Assembly (NCBI GenBank): GCA_027577595.1
Contig: JANBRJ010000032.1
Span: forward strand, 1 to 64,000
Source of the DNA: Coemansia sp. RSA 487
Taxonomy: Eukaryota > Kickxellomycota > Kickxellomycetes > Kickxellales > Kickxellaceae
Direction of reading: 5' to 3'
Length of the DNA stretch: 64,000 bases
The notes beneath the pieces were generated by a model that saw only the letters and a list, made by a program, of their open reading frames with translations, did not search any database and was not told the DNA's origin. Positions 29,979-39,500 of the stretch are shown here, piece after piece. Each line of letters starts with the position of its first letter. Within the stretch, counting starts at the first letter, position 1. Both the position numbers and the translations under genes were made by a program.

Positions 29979-30610
29979 AAATTTAGTGGAAAGAAAAATA
30001 GTACAAAATAAAAAAGTAAAAGGAAAGCGCTTTTGCAGAAGCAAGTGCAAAAAAAAAGAATGACGGCCAGGAAGCGTAAAATTGCAGGAAGATTGCCATT
30101 TGGGCACGTGCGTGGAGCATACAATTGAGAAGACGTGTGTCAAAGACCGTGCACAGAATGACATCTAGGGAGAGTTGGAGCAGAGACGCACCACCGCGTC
30201 TGAGCTTTCTGGTTCTTCAATTGCGCTGCCAAGTAAGGACCAGTATCCGCTGCATTTCTATGCTGTTTCTCTTCCATCGGTGCTGGATTCTGGACATGGT
30301 GAGCCAGAGGAATTCGATGGAGCTTTTACAAGCTCTGTTGTTTGGTAGTCGTAATTGACCGCTGCTTGGGTGTTACCAATTCCCAGTGGTCCTTGTTAGC
30401 TCCCAGACACACATAATTCACTTGTATAACATGTCAAACAATGTTAGCAAATACCCACTATTCATTAAAGATAAAAAGAACGAATCCACAAAAGTAAACA
30501 GCTGGAATTGATAAAAATGATAGAATGGAAAGTGAAAGTCTGCTTTTTTTTTCCACAAGAAATATGACACGAATGTTGAAAAGAAAACGAAAAAATACCC
30601 CGACAGTCGC
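29979..30610. other. Intergenic region between YRA1 and the CCCH gene
   Basis: This holds the promoter of the CCCH gene (minus strand). One plus-strand frame, about 30171-30354, is open without an ATG and looks protein-like (see findings). Otherwise it is AT-rich with poly-A tracts. Confidence 0.4.
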
Positions 30611-31518
30611 TTAGTCAATATCCATTCTTCCTCCACCGATCTGTCTCTTTGTCTTGCGACTGCCTCTTCTGCTGTGCTGCTGCGACGCACCCGATGCTGC
30701 TGCTGCGAACGACGCGGTCTGCGGCACAGATGGCTTGGTTGTCCCCTGCGTAAGACGAACAGATAGCGTGCGGCCGTCGGCAAGCGCGTTGTTAAGGTTT
30801 GCCACCGCCTCGTCTGCAGCAGCCTTGGCTACATAGGTGATCTCGGCATGGCCTGATGCCCGTCCGCTATGGTCGTACAGAAGCGTGCAGTTCTTGATCG
30901 TGCCAAACTGCTTGAAGCACGTCTTCACGTCATCCGCAGACGCCTCGGTGTCGAGGTTCGAGACAAAAACGGTCGCTGGTCCTGCTTCTCCCTTGATCGA
31001 TATTCTAACGTTTTTGCTGGCGGCTGGCTTTCCCTTCTTCCTCTTATCGGCAAGCCCTGCCAGACGCCCGCTGGTCCCAACCTTGGACGCCTTTGAGTTC
31101 ACCTTCCCGACCCTGCCTGAAAGTTTCCCTTTACCAAGGACCTTGTTCACATTCGCCCCAGCGCCTAGCCTGGCCGCAATTGCACCCTTGGTGCCAGCAA
31201 TAGCAGCTTCCTCCGGGCTAATTGCTGTTGTTGCCCTTTTGGCCTTGTTCTTTACACGCCGCTAATACCAATAAACAAACAAAACGCTCCTTTCAAATTT
31301 TAGAACTACATTCACTGAATTGCATAATGACCATGGCCCACAGCAAGGGATAAAAATATACTTACAGTTGGTTTCTTTGCGCCATTAGCTGCTGCGGCTG
31401 TTGCCTTTGTTGCTGTTGCCTTCTTCTTTGTCGTTCCCCTGCCCTTCTTTCGCTGTGACCTTGTGTCCTTGATAATCTGGTCAAGGCTCTGGTCAAGGCG
31501 TGTGTTAAGATTGTTCAT
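30611..31518 (-). CDS. YRA1: Yra1/ALYREF mRNA export adaptor (REF family RRM protein)
   Basis: There are two exons on the minus strand, 31518-31366 and 31261-30611, separated by a 104-bp phase-0 intron (donor GTAAGT, acceptor ATTAG). Together they encode 267 residues. Exon 1 carries the UAP56/Sub2-binding motif LDQSLDQIIKDTRSQ (8-22) followed by a Lys/Ala-rich segment. Exon 2 has an RG/K-rich N-box region and one RRM (about 148-223), with RNP2-like VFVSNL and an RNP1-like GRASGHAEITYV. The tail is basic (SRRGSRKTKRQIGGG) and ends MDID. A classical C-terminal UBM (LDKELDDY-type) is not obvious. The protein recruits Mex67/NXF1 to spliced mRNPs as part of TREX. Budding-yeast YRA1 also carries an intron used for autoregulation; whether that applies here is unknown. 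Confidence 0.93.
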
Positions 31519-31967
31519 TTTTCTGCTCTTAGCAAAGAGCTACAATGAGAATATAAAAGAACGGAAAAATCCTTTTGAAGAATAATAAATGCAAACAAAA
31601 AATAATAGGAAAACTGCTCGTGGAAAGAAAAGGAAAGTGAGAGAACAGCAAAAAAAAAGAAACGCGCCATGCAAAGCTCCAAACGCACAAAAGTTGAAAG
31701 AAAAAAGAGGGAAGGAAAAAAAGCTGCTCAATTTTTCGCTCCTGGCAACTTTTATGCAGAAAGCATCCACTAAAAACATGGAAAACCCATTTTCCCACGT
31801 GGCTAATGGCCAAGCACATTTTGCATTGAAGCGCCTGTAACAGCTACAAATTGCTTCTGATGCCTCTGCTTCGCAAAAGTTTGTATCTTGAGTCTGTATC
31901 GCTCAAGGATGTCTCATCTATCTACCAACTACAAGTCAAAAGAAACAAGAGCTTCTTAAAAAAAATG
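31519..31967. other. Intergenic region upstream of YRA1
   Basis: 449 bp of A-rich sequence between YRA1 and tRNA-Arg. It should hold the YRA1 promoter. No coding frame or RNA is evident. Confidence 0.45.
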
Positions 31968-32040
31968 AACCCGACGCGGGGCTCGAACCCGCAACCACTA
32001 GATTAGAAGTCTAGCGCGCTTCCAATTGCGCCAGTCAGGC
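31968..32040 (-). tRNA. tRNA-Arg (UCU)
   Basis: On the minus strand a full cloverleaf folds. The acceptor GCCTGAC pairs with GTCGGGT (one G-T). The D-arm contains the A-box TGGCGCAATTGG. The anticodon stem CTAGA/TCTAG has loop CTTCTAA, giving anticodon TCT. The T-arm is GCGGG-TTCGAGC-CCCGC. No intron is present. An oligo-T run directly follows on the minus strand as a Pol III terminator. Confidence 0.96.
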
Positions 32041-32480
32041 CTAAAACCTCTGATTTCTAATCCAATCAAAGACTTTAAAAGTAAGAAAATAAAGAATGTA
32101 CACATCCCAACGCCCACTTTTATGCAAAAGAGAAATGCCGTATGCGAAAAGTAGCCAAAGTTTAATATATTGCTTTCTACAGTGTCTTTATTCTCTAGCT
32201 GCTTCTAAAAGGCGGAGAAATGTGTAAGCTTTTTCTATATTTGACGCTGAGGTTTTGCAAACGAAGCTTCAAAATTCTGGATTTATGTGTAAAGCCGGAA
32301 AAAAATTCAAATATGCATCGTAATCAAAGTGGTAATTAGCTGATCACATTCAAGGTTTTTTTTTCCTCAGAAAATCGCAGTCCTTAAGATTTTAGAATTA
32401 TTTCCCTTCTTCGCAAAACTTTGCTTGTTTGTTGTTATTATCGTTGTGGTTTTTATTTATTAAAAGTACAGACAGCTACA
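32041..32480. other. Intergenic region upstream of NOC3
   Basis: 440 bp of AT-rich sequence with no coding frame. It contains the upstream flank of the tRNA and the NOC3 promoter. Confidence 0.45.
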
Positions 32481-35258
32481 ATGGCAGGGAAGAAAGGAAC
32501 GAAAACAGATTTCAAAGCCAAAGCCAAAGCTGCTGCTTCTCGGTCCGCAGCAAAGCGCAAGAACGCAGCACCCAAAAAGACACGACGCACAAAGAGCGAG
32601 CCAAACCTCGATACGAGTACAAACGCAGATCCAGAGAGCAACGACGAAGTTAGTGATGACGACGTTGCGTTTGTGGAAGAGAATGCAAGCAGTTTGAACT
32701 TTTTAAGCAGCATTGATCCGACCAAGCTAGCTGCCTTTGGCAAGGAGGAAAAGAAAAAGAAAAAGACGGCAAAAGTGCAACCAAAACCAAAGCAGCAAGA
32801 AGAAACGGCAGACTCTGAAGACGATATCATTAACGATTACAGCGACTCTGACTTGGAGATTCACAGCGACGACGACAACGACGACGAAGCAGGTCATTCC
32901 GAAGCAGAGACTGATATCGACGACGATGACAGCGTAGTTGACTTTGTCTTGTCTGATTCAGACACAGTATCAGACTCAGACCCAGTCTCAGACTTGGAAG
33001 AGGAGCCTATAGACAAGGACGATGACTATGTTTATCGCAACAGCAAGATGCGCCGTGCTGAGAAGCGCAAAGCACTGCTCGACGAAGAAATGGACTACGA
33101 ACAACAAACACGCTCATTCGAACAGCCCGAGAAAAAGGCAAAGGTATCCAACAGACTCCCCATAAAAACCTCGGATGGCCGTCTTGTAGCGGCAGATAGC
33201 TCTGGCGAAGAAGACAACGCTGCAGACAAGGAAGGCAAAGCTGCCAGCGACTCGGACGACGATGTTGAGATGGGCGATGCGCAATCTGACAGTGATTCTT
33301 CACCTGAGCCACAGACGGATTCCGAGCCCGAGGACCAGAATCGAGACAAGAGACTTGATTATGACGAGGCTCCGGATCGAACCCAAATGTCGCGCAAGCA
33401 GTATATTGTTTCCCAGCAGAACCGGCTTGCGACAATAGCAGACATGGTTATGCAAAACCTCGAAGCAAATATGAGTGGACTCAAGTATCTTCATGCGATC
33501 TCCGACGACAAGGACCCAAAGGTTAAACAGCTGGGCTTGCTCACTCAGCTCGCAGTATATCGCGACATTCTTCCCGACTACCGCATCCGCGACTTGACCG
33601 AAAAGGAAAAGCAGACCAAGGTGACCAGGGAGGTACGGCAGCAACGTATTTTTGAGGAGAGACTTGTCAAATACTACAGCACCTATCTCAAGCAGCTTTT
33701 CGCCACCATTAAGCATGCGATGAAGATATTTGGCGACAGCTCGGCAGATATCGAAACCGGCACCGTTGCGACGCGTGCATTGGGTGATCTGATAAACACT
33801 CACCCGCATTTTAATTTCCGCAAGGACCTAATCGCCGCGCTTGTCGACATTTACGTCCAGCCATCCTCCCGCATCAACTTTGCGCCCTTCACGCCAATGG
33901 CGCAGATAGCGCGGCTTGCGATCCTGCGCCTGTTCCGTGACGATGTGTCTGGCGAGTACTCGCAAAACGCAGTTATTCTGGCATCCAAGCGCATAAAGCG
34001 GCTGTCATACCGCGTGGATCCAAGCGCTCTGCGCCCGTGGCTCCATCTGCGACTGCGCGAAGAGCTTCGTGAAAACCCGGATGATCGCAAACGCACCGAG
34101 GCCGCTCAGCAACGCAAGGACATGGTACGGGAGAAGCGCAAGCTCTTGAAGCGCAAAAGGGGCGGTGCAGCTGTGAGAGACGCAAAGCGCGCGATGCACG
34201 AGTCAAAGAAGCAAGCCAAGGCGCGAAAGGTGCGGCAGGAGGTGGACAAGTCGATGCGTGAGGCAGAGGCAGAGGTATCGCGCGAGGAACGCGAGAAATG
34301 GTACGGTGAGACATTGAAGCAGGTCTTCATTACGTACTTTCGGATTCTCAAGCAAAAGGACAACATTGGTGGGCTACTGCCTGCAGTGCTGGAGGGGCTA
34401 GCCAAGTATGCTCACCTTATCAGCGTCGAATTCTTTGTTGATCTCTTCCACCTGCTAAAGAAGATAATGCGCGGTCAGCATGGCGTTGGTATTGGCGCTG
34501 AGGACGTTAGCACTGGAGATGTGAACGAGACCGAGGAACTTGTGTCATCGCGTGTCAGCCTGCGCACATCGTTGCTTTGCATCCTGTCCGCAATGCACAT
34601 CCTTACAGGCCAGGGCGAGGCACTAAACCTTGACCTCAAGGACTTTTTCTACCAGCTCTATGCACTTCTTCCGCCCCTCTCCACAAATGCGCAAATCGAG
34701 GCTACGCGTATGTCGGCTCTGTCTGATGGCACTCGCTACACGGTGTATCTGTCCCCAGCAGAGGTTGCCTCCGCCAATGCCGAACGCATTGGCCAGAGCC
34801 AGGGCACAGAGGCCACCAGTGCGCAGGCCGACTCCCAGCTAAAGGAAGCGATGTGGGAGGAGACTGTCCGTAGCGAGTCGGATCTTCTGTTTGAGTGCCT
34901 AGAGATGATGTTTTTGGGCCGGACCAAGGTGTCCTCGATAACTCGTGTGGCGTCGTTTTGCAAGCGGCTTGCAGAGTGCGCGCTGTACTGGCCGCCAAAA
35001 ACTGCAAAAGCAACGGTTGAATTTATCCACAGGCTGCTTATCAAATACCCTGGGCTGGACCGTCTGTTTTCGTCCGAGGAGCAGGCTGGCAGCGGGCTGT
35101 TCCTGAAGGACTTGGACGATCCAGACATGTGCAACCCGTTTGCCACGTGTCTGTATGAGATCCACTGGCTTCAGATCCACTATCACAGAAGCGTGCAGGA
35201 GGCGACGGCACGGCTGCTCGGATTCGCAAAATCTGAAGAAAAGAAGCACCAAATCTAG
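32481..35258 (+). CDS. NOC3: Nucleolar complex protein 3 (Noc3/NOC3L)
   Basis: The product is 925 residues from the ATG at 32481 (MAGKKGTKTDFKAKAKAA). The open frame begins 20 codons earlier but without an ATG. A basic N terminus with nuclear/nucleolar signals is followed by a long acidic, Ser/Asp-rich region (about 100-300). The Noc3 domain then starts near 303 (MSRKQYIVSQQNRLATIADM) and continues with VRQQRIFEERLVKYYSTYLK. A highly basic helical region (KRKRGGAAVRDAKRAMH) comes next, and a CBF/Mak21-type domain runs from about 690 to 890. Noc3 pairs with Noc2 in export of pre-60S ribosomes and has also been linked to replication licensing in yeast. Motifs are intact and the gene is intronless. 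Confidence 0.92.
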   Translation: MAGKKGTKTDFKAKAKAAASRSAAKRKNAAPKKTRRTKSEPNLDTSTNADPESNDEVSDDDVAFVEENASSLNFLSSIDPTKLAAFGKEEKKKKKTAKVQPKPKQQEETADSEDDIINDYSDSDLEIHSDDDNDDEAGHSEAETDIDDDDSVVDFVLSDSDTVSDSDPVSDLEEEPIDKDDDYVYRNSKMRRAEKRKALLDEEMDYEQQTRSFEQPEKKAKVSNRLPIKTSDGRLVAADSSGEEDNAADKEGKAASDSDDDVEMGDAQSDSDSSPEPQTDSEPEDQNRDKRLDYDEAPDRTQMSRKQYIVSQQNRLATIADMVMQNLEANMSGLKYLHAISDDKDPKVKQLGLLTQLAVYRDILPDYRIRDLTEKEKQTKVTREVRQQRIFEERLVKYYSTYLKQLFATIKHAMKIFGDSSADIETGTVATRALGDLINTHPHFNFRKDLIAALVDIYVQPSSRINFAPFTPMAQIARLAILRLFRDDVSGEYSQNAVILASKRIKRLSYRVDPSALRPWLHLRLREELRENPDDRKRTEAAQQRKDMVREKRKLLKRKRGGAAVRDAKRAMHESKKQAKARKVRQEVDKSMREAEAEVSREEREKWYGETLKQVFITYFRILKQKDNIGGLLPAVLEGLAKYAHLISVEFFVDLFHLLKKIMRGQHGVGIGAEDVSTGDVNETEELVSSRVSLRTSLLCILSAMHILTGQGEALNLDLKDFFYQLYALLPPLSTNAQIEATRMSALSDGTRYTVYLSPAEVASANAERIGQSQGTEATSAQADSQLKEAMWEETVRSESDLLFECLEMMFLGRTKVSSITRVASFCKRLAECALYWPPKTAKATVEFIHRLLIKYPGLDRLFSSEEQAGSGLFLKDLDDPDMCNPFATCLYEIHWLQIHYHRSVQEATARLLGFAKSEEKKHQI

Positions 35259-36542
35259 CTGCTTTCCATTCTGCCAACTCTTGATGATATACCAAGTTTA
35301 AAATAAAACCACAATTCCATTATTCAAGTATCGATTGAGGGACCAGCGCCAGGCCTTTGTCCCGCACTTCAGCCAACACACGCGTGTGGGGAGAAAGGAA
35401 ATTTAAAGCACCAGAAAGAGGGACTACGTATTGTAGAGCCAGAGGCAGCATGACTTTTTGTTGTGTCAAAGCACAAGAAGCTCTTTGCGTGAAAACGGAG
35501 TGGTATATTCGTCTTTGGCGGATATGTCCAGCGAATATTTGACAACGGCGGTTACATGGAGAGTTACCAGCGGCCTTAAAGTTGAACCGAAAATCGAGAT
35601 AAAAATGTGGGATGGATGGCCCAATCGGCAGTAGTAGTCACTTTTGATTCGCTTCTAAACGCTTTTTGCCCTTTCTTTCTGCACAAGCTCTTTTTAATAA
35701 TTTCCAGCTATTCTTGAAATTTGCAATTTGCTCCTATTATTGGTATAATTTGAATATCCCTGCCACTTGCCTTTTTCTTGTCCTCGCAAGTACACGAAGA
35801 GCAAAGGAAACGCCAACCACGCAGGGGACGCGCTATCCAAGCAGCGAAACATTTCATTGCTGAAAAAAGTACATTTAATATAAACTTTGCCACTTTGGCA
35901 TTCTGTTAAACGCGTGTGGCAGCAGCTCTATTTCTCACCTTTCTCTTTTTTTTTTAACGTTCTTGCCCTACTTTTATCTCTTTTTTCTTACCAAGTGGGA
36001 CGTGTGTTACACTTGAATACCCCTCCCCTTGTATACTTGCACGTATATCCATTTATCCATTGCACTGTCTGCTACTTTTGCACGCAGCACTCTTCTCTTC
36101 ATTTTTGTTCTATTTGTACAGTATTTTACTTTTTGTTTGACCTTCCCCAAAAACCAGGTCAACTCTTGCTCGTTTGTCTTTCTCTTTTATCATTCTCCGT
36201 ATCTTTTGTCTTGGGCTTTGCTACCTCTGTTGTATCGGTTTTTTTCTATTCCTTGTGTAAAACGAGATATCAAGAAGACGCAGTGCTCGATACTTTTATT
36301 TGCTTAAAGAGGCGTGACAGCACTTCCAAAAACACATTGGTTTCTGCTGTTGCTACCGAATCGACGGCAGAGCAAGCAATACATTCAGAGTCGTGTTCGT
36401 GCAAGGTAAGGACCATATATGTTTTCCCTCTCTCCTGCAAAATAGAGTATTTTTTATACCAAAGACATGGATGAGCCGGAATTCTTTTGTTATACTCCTA
36501 GCACTCAAACCCTGTATCTCATTCAACTATGTATTCTAGATC
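35259..36542. other. 1.3-kb upstream region of SPT20, possible 5'-UTR intron
   Basis: No convincing coding frame; the longest (35887-36474) is hydrophobic and Cys/Phe-rich, as expected from pyrimidine tracts. A GCAAGGTAAGG donor-like site near 36406 and a TTCTAG acceptor two bases before the SPT20 ATG suggest an intron of about 135 bp in the 5' UTR or a missed first exon. Confidence 0.4.
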
Positions 36543-39500
36543 ATGTCTACGAGTGTTGCTGCCGAGACGTCGTTAAAGGCACATAATAGCTCGCGGCGGG
36601 TTTCTACACATATGGATGCGAGTCGATCTATGTCGTCGTCACCAGACGCTGACGACCAAAACTCGAGTATCGACTTTGAAGAAGAGCTGAAACAAGAGCT
36701 CGAAAACGAGATGAGCGCGTCGTACGACAACTTATTTGAGGACGATAGCGATGATGACGAAGACAATGGTTTTGGTGACACGAGGTCGGTAACTGGCATC
36801 AGCACTGTCGAGGAGCTAGGATCAATGCTCTCCAGCGACAATGACGAGGAAGACGCTACAAAGGATGATTATGAAGACGATGACGATCTGTTTGGAGACG
36901 GAAGCATGCTTGAAAGCGCTGACGAAGACGAAGAGCTGAATCTTGACTTTGGAGATCCGTTGGCAGCCCACGATTCCCAGAACGCGCAGGACACGTATCT
37001 GTCGACAAACGGCACAACCACAAAAGTAGACGAGGACTCGGCTTCAGACGATGAGTTTGAAGCTGTGGATTTTGATCTGGATACGCTTCAAGCAGAGCTG
37101 GATGACAGCCTTGTGGGGTCGGGTACCCAGGACACGTCAAAGACCCACGCTGAGGCTGATTCGCTGAAAAGAAAGCGTGTGAAAAACCTGGTGCGCATCG
37201 GCGACATAGATCTTCTTGAACGATACAAAGACGAGCACCCGTCTCTTATATTGCATCTGTTTGATTCGCACTTTCGGTTTGAAGGGCAGGAGGGTGTATT
37301 TCTATACAACGGACCAATGCGCTTTTTCTTTGAAGCACTCAACGCCGGACAGATCCCCATTGATCTGGTCGATGTCCTGTCTCAAGTCAACTGCCGGTAC
37401 TTTGATGGCTGTCTTATCGTCAAAGTGCACGATCACCGGCGGCCAGCGCAAGAGCCCAAAACAAAAAGGCAGCGTGTCAGCAATCTTCTTACGCGGACAT
37501 CGTTTTCAAAGGGTAGCGCGCCAGATACGTCAAATCGGATATCGCATTTGCCTTCAGCAAATTCGGCAGAGATTCAAAAGATCCCAGAGCCCGGGTCGAT
37601 TGCTATCAACGGTCTAACGTCCAATGAATCACAGCGGTCGGCGTCAACTCTGGTGAATGGCACAATGACAAATGGCGACTCGGCTTCCGATACACTGACG
37701 AGCAACCAGGCAGATGCGAGCAATGCCAAGGTATATAAAAAGGTAATGCGGCCAACGTCAGAAACCATCAACCTCGATATACTCTTGGCATGCGAACGCA
37801 GCCGGACAAAACTGTCGCCAGACGATGTGCTTGAGCTTGAGAGCATGGTTCTTATGGCTATCGAGGAGCCGCTGGATCTTGAGCCCGACGTTCAGGTCAG
37901 CCGCGTTAGCAATGCAATCCGCTTCGTCGAGTATGGCCACCTGCTGCCCCGCACGAGACGCAAGTACAATTCGGCCGAGATTGAAGCAGAGCAGGCCGAG
38001 CGCGAAGAGAAGCTCAAGCTGCTTACGCTTATGGATGACAGAAAGGCCCACGAGTTCCAGCCCAGCTTTAACCGTGTTTCGCAGGTTAACGAGTGGCGGC
38101 ACAAAAAGTATGTCAACGACGCGGAGGTGTATCCAGCAGCAGTGCCCTCGGCTCCTTCAGGCAAAAAGGCACCACCGAAAAAGAACCGCAGCCAGATGTC
38201 TCTTTTCTCAGATGGGCGCAGAGTCATTCGTACTCTGCGGTTTGTGCAGACAACAAGCGGCCGCTCTACGCATACCGTGTTTCACGTTCTCGAGCTTCCT
38301 GATAACCGGAGCTTGCAAGGCATTATGCGCTGGGGCACGCTTCCAGACACCTCCATTAACGGCGGGTCGCGGACTTTTTCATTCCCAAACGAGGAGATTA
38401 TGCAGATGCACATTGACAACTTCAAACTGTTACTGGGCATAGAGAACAACCGCCTGATCTACGATTCCATTTATCCGAATGGTGTGCCGACCTCGGGACC
38501 ACCTCCAACGTCACCAGTTGTTGCGGCTCCATCAGCCTCCACTCCTACCAAGAACTCTGTGTCTGCGTCAGCATCTATTTCCGTTTCTGCACCAAGCCCG
38601 ATAGTGACGAATGCGCCAGTATCCATGACACCGTCAAAGGCAACGTCGCCAACAACTGAATCTGCGTCCCAGTCGCCTGTGGCCGCTGCATCCTTCCCCA
38701 CGGGTCCCGATACACCGAAACAAAAGGCAGCATCGGTTACAAAGAATAGCGCTCGTAACTCCCGTAAGAAGTCGCCGCAGCCGAGGCAGAAGAAATCAGC
38801 CGCCAGCAATACAGCCAGCGCAGAGCCGGAAGACCAAAACGCAAAGGATATTGCTACTTCTGGTGGATTGCAAAAGGCGAAATTGGCAGGATCCGCAAAG
38901 CCCAAGACCAAATCCAAGACTAAAGCCAAGGGCTCGGCGGCGTCCCGCGGCGGTACTCCAGCCACAAAGGATGCCGATGCTGAGAACACTGCGCAGCCTA
39001 CACGCGAAGAAACGCCTGCGAGTGCCAAAAGCGCAGAAGAGGCGAATGACCGTGATAACGCTTCTACGTCTGGCTTGCAGGCAGGACAGATGTCAGTCGA
39101 ACCTGAAGCTCTGAATCTGGCCGCCAATGCAGAAGAGTCTGATGTCGTTAATGTATCTGCCACAGGGAAAAAGACGCCAGCAAAGGGAGGATCAAAGGCG
39201 CAACGCAAAAAGGCAACACCCAAGGAGAAGAAGCCTCGCGCAAAGTCAAAAACTGCTGGTGCGAAGGGTGCGAAGGATGCAGCCTCAAAGTCCAAAGCAG
39301 GAAACAACGAGCCCACATACTCTACGGGTGCTACTGGCGACAAAGACAACGCGGCGGCTGAAAATGACGGAACGCCCCTTGTACGAACTGCGGATTACGA
39401 GCAAAGCGCTGCAAGCATCGCTGCAAATGGCAGCATATCTATATCGCCCTCAGTTTCCAACGCAAGTTTGCCGATGCAGTCCCAGGCTTCATCCGTGTCA

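Noticed and set aside
35887-36474. 195-codon hydrophobic frame upstream of SPT20
   Set aside because: It arises from long T/C tracts, has Cys/Phe-heavy composition and no domain; more likely leader and promoter DNA.
38471-39349. 292-codon minus-strand frame in SPT20
   Set aside because: It mirrors the Ala/Ser/Lys-rich low-complexity section of Spt20; composition alone explains it.
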